A stretch of DNA of 5,538 nucleotides from Verrucomicrobiota bacterium (GTDB lineage: Bacteria; Verrucomicrobiota; Verrucomicrobiia; Limisphaerales; AV2), in the NCBI GenBank assembly GCA_003219675.1, contig QHPW01000232.1, forward strand, positions 4,798 to 10,335, given 5' to 3'. Position 1 is the stretch's first letter. Each line of letters begins with the position of its first letter. The notes beneath the pieces are model-generated. The model worked only from the letters and a program-made list of their open reading frames with translations, was not told where the DNA came from and ran no database searches. Positions 1 through 5,275 of this stretch are shown here, piece by piece. Position numbers and translations under genes: made by a program.

Positions 1-613
1 GGTAAGCCGGTTGAAGTTTTTTGATCGCGACCCAGGTCAGCAGCCATGCGGCGGCCGTGCCTGTTACCGACGAAAATGGAAAAGCCCAAAGCCCAAGATT
101 CAATTCAAAGCCGCTCCAGAGACCCGCCAGTGTCACCCAGGACTGGAGTGATCCGATGAGGAAAACCATGGATTGCGCCTTCAAGCCGATCAGCAGCGTC
201 ATTTGGTTGGAAACGAAAAATCCGGTTCCCGTGACCAGGCCAAGGGCCAGGAAAAAAGGAAGCTGTTGACCTGATTGCTGCGCGATACCTGTCAACGAAT
301 AGAGGCCGACGCCCAGCGTGGAGACGAACGCCATAAATACTCCCAACCACGTGTTGAATCCCTCCGTGAAGTCAATCAAGCGTTCCCGTTCAGCGAGGTC
401 GGAGGTCGAGAGCAGTCTCTGGTTGATGGGGGTGATGAACCCGATGCCGATCAGCGGAAAGTAGTTCAGAATCTGCATCGCTACCAACACGACACCGTAA
501 GAGGACGGACTCAAATAACGTCCGTAGAGCCGCAAGGTTGCCAGCCCCACGATCAAAGAAGAAGCGGTGGAGAAAATTCGAAATAAAACAGCCAGTCTGA
601 AACTCGAGAGCAT
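1..613 (-). CDS. Polysaccharide/oligosaccharide flippase-like membrane protein (N-terminal part, cut by window edge)
   Basis: Reading the minus strand from ATG at 613-611 gives 204 codons without a stop up to the window edge; an in-frame TGA at 661-659 closes the frame upstream. The protein is strongly hydrophobic, with likely membrane segments near residues 14-30, 38-62, 88-110, 118-142, 148-168 and 173-197. The start resembles the Wzx/RfbX-type oligosaccharide flippases of the MATE/MOP superfamily: an amphipathic beginning, then LRLYGRYLSPSSYGVV, close to the usual 'R.LsP..yG' signature. Known members move lipid-linked sugar units across the inner membrane for O-antigen, capsule or exopolysaccharide; they usually have 400-500 residues and 12-14 helices, so about half is present. 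A weak Shine-Dalgarno (AGGG) lies 9 bases before the ATG. The substrate cannot be told. Another polytopic transporter remains possible, but the N-terminal motif favours a flippase. Confidence 0.75.
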   Translation of the reverse strand, partial: MLSSFRLAVLFRIFSTASSLIVGLATLRLYGRYLSPSSYGVVLVAMQILNYFPLIGIGFITPINQRLLSTSDLAERERLIDFTEGFNTWLGVFMAFVSTLGVGLYSLTGIAQQSGQQLPFFLALGLVTGTGFFVSNQMTLLIGLKAQSMVFLIGSLQSWVTLAGLWSGFELNLGLWAFPFSSVTGTAAAWLLTWVAIKKLQPAY

Positions 614-668
614 CTCAAATGACCCTGCAGTCGCCCGGATCCTGTTCCCGATCGTCTCTCATCCTCAA

Positions 669-697
669 ACTATCGAAAAAAGTTTCTGTCGCGTCGA
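669..697 (-). promoter_or_regulatory. Possible sigma-70-type promoter of the flippase gene
   Basis: On the minus strand TCGACG (697-692) and GATAGT (674-669) are 17 bases apart. Each matches the -35 or -10 consensus at four of six positions. They lie about 55 bases before the flippase ATG in AT-richer DNA containing a TTTTTT run. The spacing is right but the matches are modest, so this is a weak call. Confidence 0.22.
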
Positions 698-869
698 TCC
701 TTTTAATCAGGCCGCTTTACTGAGTTTGCATTTGCTTCCCCTGCTCATCGTTCGTGGCATAAGGGTTGAGCTTTCCCCCGGCGGAGGAAGCTGCCGAGGC
801 AATTTAGCGCAAACCTGCGCCAACCACCTGCGCGCTTTCAATTCACGATGACAACGGTATTGTGTGGCC

Positions 870-1274
870 ATGCCATCATTCGACATTGTTTCGCAGGTGA
901 ACCCGATGGAAATCGAGAACGCCGTCAACCAGGCCAGAAAGGAACTGGCCAGTCGCTTTGATTTCAAGGCAAGCAAAGCCGAGATCGCGCTGGAGATGAA
1001 CGAAATCAAGCTCTCTGCCGAAGACCAATTCAAAATCAAGGCGCTGCTGGAGATCGTCATCGGCAAGCTGGCCAAACGCGGCATCAGCCTGAAAAACGTC
1101 GACAAAGGCGAGCCGGACCTTTCGCCTCAGGGCAAACTCAAGGTGACGACGCAGATTCAGGGCGAGGAAATCCGGGTGACGGGAAAGAGCAAGGACGAGT
1201 TGCAAGCGGTCATCGCCGCCGTGCGCGCCAAAGATTTTCCCGTGGCGTTGAGTTTTCAGAATTTCCGGGAGTGA
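870..1274 (+). CDS. yajQ: YajQ family nucleotide/cyclic di-GMP-binding protein, internally shortened
   Basis: The protein begins MPSFDIVSQV and ends ALSFQNFRE, the conserved ends of the YajQ (UPF0234/DUF520) family, and carries the family signature QIQGEEIRVTGKSKDELQAV near residues 92-111. YajQ proteins have two ferredoxin-like domains; members bind RNA or nucleotides, and some are cyclic di-GMP effectors working with transcription factors. I chose ATG 870 because family members start at MPSFD; an in-frame GTG at 864 would add two residues. No clear ribosome-binding site is visible. The length is 134 residues against about 161-163 usually. From the E. coli sequence as I remember it, the loss is one block of about 27 residues between SPQGK (near 81-85) and LKVT, which normally holds a strand, the conserved LKQGI motif and a helix. 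The frame is intact. The gene stands alone, divergent from the flippase and convergent with hpnA. Identity is confident; normal function is not. Confidence 0.9.
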   Translation: MPSFDIVSQVNPMEIENAVNQARKELASRFDFKASKAEIALEMNEIKLSAEDQFKIKALLEIVIGKLAKRGISLKNVDKGEPDLSPQGKLKVTTQIQGEEIRVTGKSKDELQAVIAAVRAKDFPVALSFQNFRE

Positions 1275-1290
1275 ACCGCCCGGTGGGGCG

Positions 1291-1338
1291 TGCGTCCTCG
1301 CGAGCCCTGACACCCGGAAGTCGGACGCAAATCAGGGC
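1291..1338. other. Interlocked inverted repeats between convergent yajQ and hpnA
   Basis: TGCGTCC (1291-1297) is complementary to GGACGCA (1323-1329), and GCCCTGA (1304-1310) is complementary to TCAGGGC (1332-1338). The two 7-bp stems interleave in pseudoknot order, and the second overlaps the hpnA stop codon. They lie just after the yajQ stop, where a bidirectional terminator would be expected, but neither strand has a T-run behind a stem. A role in 3' end formation is only a guess. Confidence 0.3.
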
Positions 1339-2369
1339 CTAACCCGAACATAGCCGTTCGCACGAAACCATTCCACCGCGTCGGCCAACGCCTGCTTCGG
1401 CGCCGTTTGCGGCATGCCCAGTTCGTGAATCGCTTTGGCCGGGTTAAACCACATTTTGTATTTTGCCATGCGCACGCCGGCGAGCGGCGCTTTGGGTGGT
1501 TTGCCGGTGAGGTCGGCGATGGCTTCGTTTGCGTGCGCCGCGGCCAGCGCCACGAAATACGGAATCCGCATTTTCGGCGCAGGCACGCCGGTTATTTCTT
1601 CCAGCGCCGCGAGCGTTTGCCGCATCGTCCAGTTCCCTTCGGCGTTTCCCAGAATATAGCGTTCCCCCACGCGCCCTTTTTCCGCGGCGAGGACGTGACC
1701 GATGGCGACGTCGCGCACGTGAACCCAGTTCAAGCCGGTGTCGAGGTAGGCCGGCATTTTGCGGTTCAAGAAATCGACGATGACCTGGCCGGTCGGCGTC
1801 GGCTTCACGTCGCGCGGGCCGATGGGCGCGCTCGGATTGACGATCACCACCGGCACGCCTTTCGCCGCCAGTTCGCGCGCCACCCCTTCGGCTTTCCACT
1901 TCGAGAGTTTGTAATGGTTGCTCATCTGCGCTTGGGAGACCGGTGCGGTTTCGTCCGTGGGGACGATTCCGTCCTCCGCGGGCTCGCGTCCTTGGCGGCG
2001 GGTCATTCGGGGCAAGCCGATGCAACCTACCGTGCTGGTGTAAACGATGCGCGAGCAGCCGGCGGCCGCGCCGGCTTCAATCACGTTGCGCGTGCCCTGG
2101 ACGTTCGCGGCATACATCGGCGCGTAATCTCGCAGCCACAGGTGGTAGCTGGCCGCGACATGAAAACACCAGTCGCAGCCCCGCATCGCCGCGACGAGCT
2201 TCTCCCGGTCGCTCACGTCGCCGTTGATGCGCTCGAAGTCCGCTCCTTTCAGTCCGCGCAAATCGCTTTCCAGCCGCGTCAGCGCCTTCACTCGATGACC
2301 GCGGGCGACCAGTTCGTGGACGAGGTTTGCGCCGATGAATCCGGACGCGCCAGTGACAAAGCATCGCAT
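1332..2369 (-). CDS. hpnA: HpnA-type hopanoid-associated sugar epimerase (NAD-dependent, extended SDR)
   Basis: This complete 345-residue protein starts MRCFVTGASGFIGANL, the Rossmann NAD(P)-binding motif GxxGxxG (G7, G10, G13). It keeps the extended-SDR active-site pattern: TST near 111-113 and YxxxK at Y153/K157. Stretches typical of HpnA (TIGR03466-like) are HVAASYHLW (70-78), VIVNPSAPIGPRDVKPTPTG (175-194), LNRKMPAYLDTGLNWVHV (201-218), GERYILG (235-241) and AVEWFRANGY (331-340). HpnA genes are commonly found with hopanoid genes and are thought to act on a nucleotide sugar or side chain for hopanoid modification; the exact reaction is unsettled. No squalene-hopene cyclase or other hpn gene lies here, so this copy is an orphan within the window. 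Residues about 121-134 (rich in R, E and G) look like a short insertion against typical members. The ATG at 2369 puts the glycine motif at the normal distance from the start; no strong Shine-Dalgarno is visible. Another NAD-dependent epimerase or reductase is possible but less likely. Confidence 0.88.
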   Translation of the reverse strand: MRCFVTGASGFIGANLVHELVARGHRVKALTRLESDLRGLKGADFERINGDVSDREKLVAAMRGCDWCFHVAASYHLWLRDYAPMYAANVQGTRNVIEAGAAAGCSRIVYTSTVGCIGLPRMTRRQGREPAEDGIVPTDETAPVSQAQMSNHYKLSKWKAEGVARELAAKGVPVVIVNPSAPIGPRDVKPTPTGQVIVDFLNRKMPAYLDTGLNWVHVRDVAIGHVLAAEKGRVGERYILGNAEGNWTMRQTLAALEEITGVPAPKMRIPYFVALAAAHANEAIADLTGKPPKAPLAGVRMAKYKMWFNPAKAIHELGMPQTAPKQALADAVEWFRANGYVRVRP

Positions 2370-2395
2370 GGCGGGGTTATTGAGTGTTCGGGCGC

Positions 2396-2536
2396 TTAAT
2401 TCAAATCAATTTCCGGCGGATCGGCAGCGCGGGTGAATGGCTCGGACATTTGAACCAGGTGCAGTTGAATGATGTTCTCCGGACGGACGACACGGGCGTC
2501 GCCAAACCTGCAGCCGGAGTTGGCTGCGCGGCTGGT
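2396..2536 (-). pseudogene. Possible 3' remnant of an unrecognised gene upstream of hpnA
   Basis: A minus-strand frame ends with TAA at 2398-2396, 26 bases before the hpnA ATG. Its last 40 or so codons have the G/C-rich third positions of the neighbouring genes and give a plausible C-terminus (…VVRPENIIQLHLVQMSEPFT…PPEIDLN). Upstream the frame runs straight into palindromic element A, so the only available ATG (2590) lies inside the repeat and would start with repeat-encoded residues. I therefore read it as the tail of a gene whose front part was lost or replaced at the repeat. I do not recognise the family. It could also be a chance open frame. Confidence 0.27.
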
Positions 2537-2621
2537 AGTGTCTTGATTTGGCTGTAGCTGCACTCTATGAGTGCCGTAATACGCGGTCACAGACCGCCGC
2601 TACAATTTGAATCAGGACACT
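2537..2621. repeat. Palindromic repeat element A (MITE/REP-like, Y-shaped)
   Basis: Terminal inverted repeats AGTGTCTTGATT (2537-2548) and the complement of AATCAGGACACT (2610-2621) match at 11 of 12 positions. Inside is a 52-base core (2553-2604) bounded by TGTAG and CTACA. The core holds two short hairpins: GCACTC-TAT-GAGTGC (2560-2574) and GCGGTC-ACA-GACCGC (2583-2597). The whole can fold as a stem with two arms. It is the reverse complement, with a few changes, of element B. There is no coding capacity. Confidence 0.8.
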
Positions 2622-2634
2622 GCCGCGCGGTGGG

Positions 2635-2726
2635 AGTGCCCTAATTTGGTTGTAGCGGCGGTCTGTGACCGCCGAAAACGGCGCTCATAGAGCGCCGCTA
2701 CAGTTTAGATTTGAAATTAAGGCACT
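2635..2726. repeat. Palindromic repeat element B (MITE/REP-like, Y-shaped)
   Basis: Terminal inverted repeats AGTGCCCTAATTT (2635-2647) and the complement of AAATTAAGGCACT (2714-2726) match at 12 of 13 positions. The 52-base core (2651-2702) has two perfect 8-bp hairpins, CGGCGGTC-TGT-GACCGCCG (2656-2674) and CGGCGCTC-ATA-GAGCGCCG (2679-2697), joined by AAAA and closed by TGTAG/CTACA. Alternatively TGTAGCGGCG and CGCCGCTACA form one 10-bp outer stem. It lies head-to-head with element A, 13 bases away. Repeats with this GGCGGTC-TGT-GACCGCC core are, as I recall, dispersed in verrucomicrobial genomes. Confidence 0.82.
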
Positions 2727-2744
2727 ACCCGCGCGCTCACCCGC

Positions 2745-2772
2745 TTGACTTGAGCACGGTCTGTGCAATTAT
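2745..2772 (+). promoter_or_regulatory. Possible promoter of the TPR–mtnA pair
   Basis: TTGACT (2745-2750, five of six to the -35 consensus) and AATTAT (2767-2772, four of six to the -10) are 16 bases apart, directly after repeat element B. The ATG of the TPR gene follows at 2786, so the untranslated leader would be under 10 bases. That fits the absence of a Shine-Dalgarno there. This rests on sequence match only. Confidence 0.35.
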
Positions 2773-2785
2773 CCACGCGGTTTTT

Positions 2786-3196
2786 ATGCCCTCGAAAGGC
2801 CGAAAGAAATTGACACGCGAACAGGAGCGCAGTCTCGATATCGAGATTGGCTTCCTCGAAGGCGTTGCACGGCGAGATCCGACTTACATCGACGCTCTCC
2901 AGGTTCTCGGCGACGATTACACGCGCCGTGGCCGGTTCACAGAGGGTTTGAAAGTGGACGAACAGCTTTCCCGATTGCGTCCGGGTGACGCCCTGGTGCA
3001 TTACAACCTCGCCTGTAGTTATTCGCTCACGGAACAATTCGAGCCGGCGGCGGCGGCGTTGGACCGCGCTTTGGACCTGGGCTACCGCGATTTCAAATGG
3101 TTGAGCAAAGACCCCGATCTCGCCAAATTCCGGAAGCATTCGCTCTACAAAAAAATCCGCGCCCGCGTCAGGGCGATGGAAATCAAAATTCACTGA
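2786..3196 (+). CDS. Small TPR (tetratricopeptide repeat) protein
   Basis: The 136-residue product has a charged, lysine-rich start (MPSKGRKKLTREQERSLD) and about two TPR units: residues 32-66 (YIDALQVLGDDYTRRGRFTE with L/G/Y spacing and a closing RPGD) and 67-100 (ALVHYNLACSYSLTEQFEPA, then ALDLGY). The C-terminal stretch GYRDFKWLSKDPDLAKFRKH resembles the 'end-of-group' cap often seen after TPRs, where DPDL precedes LR or FR. TPRs form helical-pair scaffolds for protein binding. There is no signal peptide or membrane segment, so it is probably cytoplasmic. The partner is unknown. I chose ATG 2786: a longer frame from TTG 2711 would start inside repeat element B and add 25 residues with no family resemblance. 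mtnA follows after 43 bases on the same strand, suggesting co-transcription but not a shared function. Confidence 0.82.
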   Translation: MPSKGRKKLTREQERSLDIEIGFLEGVARRDPTYIDALQVLGDDYTRRGRFTEGLKVDEQLSRLRPGDALVHYNLACSYSLTEQFEPAAAALDRALDLGYRDFKWLSKDPDLAKFRKHSLYKKIRARVRAMEIKIH

Positions 3197-3239
3197 ACTC
3201 CGCGATTGCGTCGCGGGACAAGGCGACTAGTTTGTCTTC

Positions 3240-4343
3240 ATGAACGTCACGGTCGGCCGATGCACGCGCCATTATCGCACGGTTGCCTTTGATTCCCGCA
3301 AAAACTCGGTCCTGCTGATCGAACAACGGTTGCTTCCGCACCAGTTTGAAGTCGTCGCCGCCCGTGACTTTTGCGAAACAGCGCAAGCCATCAAAGACAT
3401 GATCGTGCGCGGTGCCGGCGCCATCGGCGCGACCGCGGCCTACGGCCTGGCCCAGGGCGCGCGCGCCTTTCGAGGCAGGGATCTCGTGAAATTTTCCCGC
3501 CACCTTGAAACGGTTTATCGAACGCTCAAAGCCGCCCGGCCGACCGCGGTTGACCCGGCCAACGCGATGGCCGCTGTGCGCGCGGCGTTGAATAAGGGCG
3601 AGACGGTCGAAGAACGGCAGGCGCTGGCGCTGGCCGCCGCCGAAGAGTTCGCCAACGACAACGTAAACCATTGCCAGGCGATTGGCCGGCACGGCGCGCC
3701 CTTGATTCGTGAAGGGATGAACATCCTGACGCACTGCAACGCGGGTTGGCTGGCGTTCGTGGACGTCGGGACCGCCACGGCTCCGTTGTACGCTGCCCAG
3801 GCACAGGGCAGGAAGTTTCACGTTTTCTGCGATGAGACCCGGCCGCGTGCGCAAGGCGCGACCTTGACCGCGTGGGAACTGGCTCAACAAAAGATTTCGC
3901 ATCAAATCATTGCCGACAATGCCGCCGGTCACCTCATGCAGCGGGGCGAAATTGATCTGGTGATCGTCGGCAGCGACCGCACCCTCGGTCGCACCGGCGA
4001 GGTGACCAACAAAATCGGCACCTACACCAAGGCGGTTTTAGCCGACCGCCACCGGATTCCGTTTTACGTGGCTGTCCCGATTTCGACGATTGATTGGAAG
4101 CTCTCGTCCGGTCGCGACATTCCGATTGAGGAGCGGCATGGCAGCGAAGTGTTGGGTGCATGGGGAGTGAACCAACGCGGGCGGCGGGAATATGTCCGCG
4201 TAGCCAATCCTTCCAGCGACGCGCGCAATCCTGGTTTTGACGTGACTCCGCCGGATTTGATCACCGGCATCATCACAACCGAGGGAATTTTCAAACCGAC
4301 CGGGCTTTGGAGCAATCGTCGCAAGCTGGGATACAAGGATTGA
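3240..4343 (+). CDS. mtnA: S-methyl-5-thioribose-1-phosphate isomerase (MtnA/eIF-2B alpha-like)
   Basis: This 367-residue protein has the full MtnA layout: RGAGAIGATAAYGLAQ (57-72), THCNAGWLA (164-172), DETRPRAQGATLTAWEL (198-214), VGSDRTLGRTGEVTNKIGTY (243-262), PFYVAVPISTID (274-285), IPIEER (294-299) and a C-terminal NPGFDVTPPDLITGIIT. The family's catalytic Cys and Asp correspond to C166 and D246. MtnA converts methylthioribose-1-phosphate to methylthioribulose-1-phosphate, an aldose-ketose step of cytosolic methionine salvage. Two motif details differ from common members: GAGAIG where GAPAIG is usual, and GSDRT where GADRI is usual. Some relatives act on 5-deoxyribose-1-phosphate, and the window holds no other salvage gene to settle the substrate. 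Start ATG 3240 fits the family length; a purine-rich AAGGCGA lies about 15 bases upstream, farther than ideal. Its 3' end abuts the decayed hydrolase on the opposite strand. Confidence 0.88.
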   Translation: MNVTVGRCTRHYRTVAFDSRKNSVLLIEQRLLPHQFEVVAARDFCETAQAIKDMIVRGAGAIGATAAYGLAQGARAFRGRDLVKFSRHLETVYRTLKAARPTAVDPANAMAAVRAALNKGETVEERQALALAAAEEFANDNVNHCQAIGRHGAPLIREGMNILTHCNAGWLAFVDVGTATAPLYAAQAQGRKFHVFCDETRPRAQGATLTAWELAQQKISHQIIADNAAGHLMQRGEIDLVIVGSDRTLGRTGEVTNKIGTYTKAVLADRHRIPFYVAVPISTIDWKLSSGRDIPIEERHGSEVLGAWGVNQRGRREYVRVANPSSDARNPGFDVTPPDLITGIITTEGIFKPTGLWSNRRKLGYKD

Positions 4344-4728
4344 TCCCAAGACTTGCGTTTGGGGCGCCGCCATCGGGATTTTGCTCCGGAACACCATTGT
4401 CATAGACCGCGCCGATGGGCATCAATCCCGACAGTTCCGCCGCCCCGCCGAAAGGGTCGGTGTGAAAATGCCTGGTAACGGGATAATCAATCGTCCTGAG
4501 GTCGGCGACTTCAGCCGCGACGTGATGAATGCGTCCGGAATCGCGTACGCCGGGATTGCCGGAATCAATCAGCACGGATTCACCCGCTGGCGTGACGATG
4601 AGCGTCGAGCCGCCGCCTTCGGAATCGATCCAGTAGACGTCAATCGCTTTGTGCACCTCGCCGGTCTGTGCGGAAGGACGAGCGCAGACTGTGAAAGCGA
4701 CCGCGAGCACGTAGATAAAGCGTTTCAT
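4291..4728 (-). pseudogene. Truncated metallo-beta-lactamase-fold hydrolase with signal peptide
   Basis: From ATG 4728 on the minus strand the frame gives a secretory signal (MKRFIYVLAVAFTVCARPSAQ), then IDVYWIDSEGGGSTLIVTPAGES and LIDSGNPG (54-60), typical of exported MBL-fold hydrolases related to the ComEC/Rec2 periplasmic domain. The metal motif HxHxDH reads HFHTDP (87-92): H87, H89 and D91 remain, but the last His is Pro (codon CCT; CAT is one base away). Family-like sequence continues through GAVYDNGVPEQNPDGG (106-121). Soon after, the frame enters DNA antisense to the end of mtnA and stops at residue 145, where I would expect roughly 300 residues. Loss of most of the domain plus a ligand residue points to a non-functional remnant. 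Its role when intact is unknown. An expressed short secreted peptide cannot be excluded. Confidence 0.7.
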
Positions 4729-4756
4729 GATCGCTTGGCTGGCTGCGAAATATGCC

Positions 4757-4785
4757 TTGCCAACGCCGCAACTGCCAAGTTGAAT
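4757..4785 (+). promoter_or_regulatory. Probable promoter of tRNA-Phe
   Basis: TTGCCA (4757-4762, five of six) and TTGAAT (4780-4785, four of six) are exactly 17 bases apart. A GC-rich discriminator (CTGGCGCG) follows, as is common at stable-RNA promoters, and the mature tRNA begins 16 bases after the -10 box. The position and discriminator make this more credible than the box scores alone. Confidence 0.45.
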
Positions 4786-4801
4786 CTGGCGCGTTTGGCT
4801 T

Positions 4802-4877
<76 letters not shown>

Positions 4878-4947
4878 CCGTCTGACAGGCCAGTGAAGGG
4901 CTGGAGGCGCCTCGACTTATTCCGGTCGGTGTTGGTTCCACTGAGAA

Positions 4948-4973
4948 TTGAACGACCGTGCGTTCAAACGCAC
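4948..4973 (+). other. Two mutually exclusive hairpins upstream of the zinc-ribbon gene
   Basis: TTGAACG (4948-4954) can pair with CGTTCAA (4961-4967), while GTGCGT (4958-4963) can pair with ACGCAC (4968-4973) around a TCAA loop. The two stems share bases 4961-4967, so only one can form. This lies 30-55 bases before the zinc-ribbon start, an arrangement like a small attenuator or switch. There is no T-run, and no known riboswitch class is recognised. Confidence 0.3.
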
Positions 4974-5002
4974 ACCCGATTCAAGGAACTGCGGTATGAT
5001 AC

Positions 5003-5218
5003 ATGCGGCTTTTCACACGCATGAATGCTGACTCGTTGAAGTGTTCGGTGTGCGGGGGAACCATGAAGCCGGTGAAAATGTTGCCGAATAAATCGGGCCG
5101 GTGGGTCCGCTTCAGATGCACCTGCGGTCACCGTGAGGATTTGAGCGATAACAAACCCTCGCTTGGTGACGACGCGCGGGGACTCCTCGTCCCCGATGGC
5201 TTCGAAGAACTGTCGTGA
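5003..5218 (+). CDS. Small zinc-ribbon protein (hypothetical)
   Basis: The 71-residue protein has CSVCGG at C14 and C17 and RCTCGH at C39 and C41, with H43 close by. This CxxC-X21-CxC spacing should bind one zinc as a ribbon or knuckle. Between the pairs is a basic stretch (KPVKMLPNKSGRWVRFR) typical of such folds. There is no signal peptide. I do not recognise a named family; nucleic-acid or protein binding is plausible for a protein this size but unproven. ATG 5003 is used here; ATG 5021 (MNADSLK) would remove six residues and keep the whole ribbon. The best Shine-Dalgarno (AAGGAA, 4983-4988) is 14 bases from 5003, too far to be ideal, and better suits an out-of-frame ATG at 4996. The tail after residue 55 (GDDARGLLVPDG) is encoded by a palindrome and is probably not part of the fold. 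Confidence 0.62.
   Translation: MRLFTRMNADSLKCSVCGGTMKPVKMLPNKSGRWVRFRCTCGHREDLSDNKPSLGDDARGLLVPDGFEELS
5177..5195. repeat. Palindrome within the 3' end of the zinc-ribbon gene
   Basis: CGGGGAC (5177-5183) and GTCCCCG (5189-5195) form a perfect 7-bp stem around TCCTC. It lies inside the coding frame about 25 bases before the stop and encodes the odd RGLLVPD segment. I recall GGGGACTCCTCGTCCCC-type palindromes as dispersed repeats in verrucomicrobial DNA. In this window it occurs once. Confidence 0.5.
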
Positions 5219-5259
5219 AGCCAGGTGAAGAGGGTCACGCGCTCAACCGGAAACCCCGA

Positions 5260-5275
5260 CCGGCGATCGCGCCGG
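5260..5275. other. GC-rich hairpin downstream of the zinc-ribbon gene
   Basis: CCGGCG-ATCG-CGCCGG forms a perfect 6-bp stem with a 4-base loop, 42 bases after the zinc-ribbon stop. No T-run follows, so a Rho-independent terminator is not supported. The rest of 5219-5397 shows no open gene, and I find no convincing promoter for the downstream gene there. Confidence 0.3.

Noticed and set aside
567..851. Plus-strand open frame of 94 codons
   Set aside because: It overlaps the start of the flippase gene antisense, has no family resemblance or ribosome-binding site, and covers the divergent promoter region.
1407..2399. Plus-strand frame of 330 codons across hpnA
   Set aside because: It is a high-GC antisense shadow of hpnA, with Arg/His-rich composition and no domain.
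2396..2590. Complete 64-residue minus-strand gene
   Set aside because: Its start and first third lie in palindromic element A; only the tail after the repeat looks like coding DNA, so it is listed as a remnant.
2537..2726. CRISPR array
   Set aside because: There are only two units, in opposite orientation, with internal palindromes and no regular spacers.
4930..4985. Possible degenerate tRNA on the minus strand (a GTTCAATTC-like string)
   Set aside because: No acceptor, D or anticodon stems can be built around it.
5260..5275. Rho-independent terminator
   Set aside because: The stem is good but no T-run follows on either strand.
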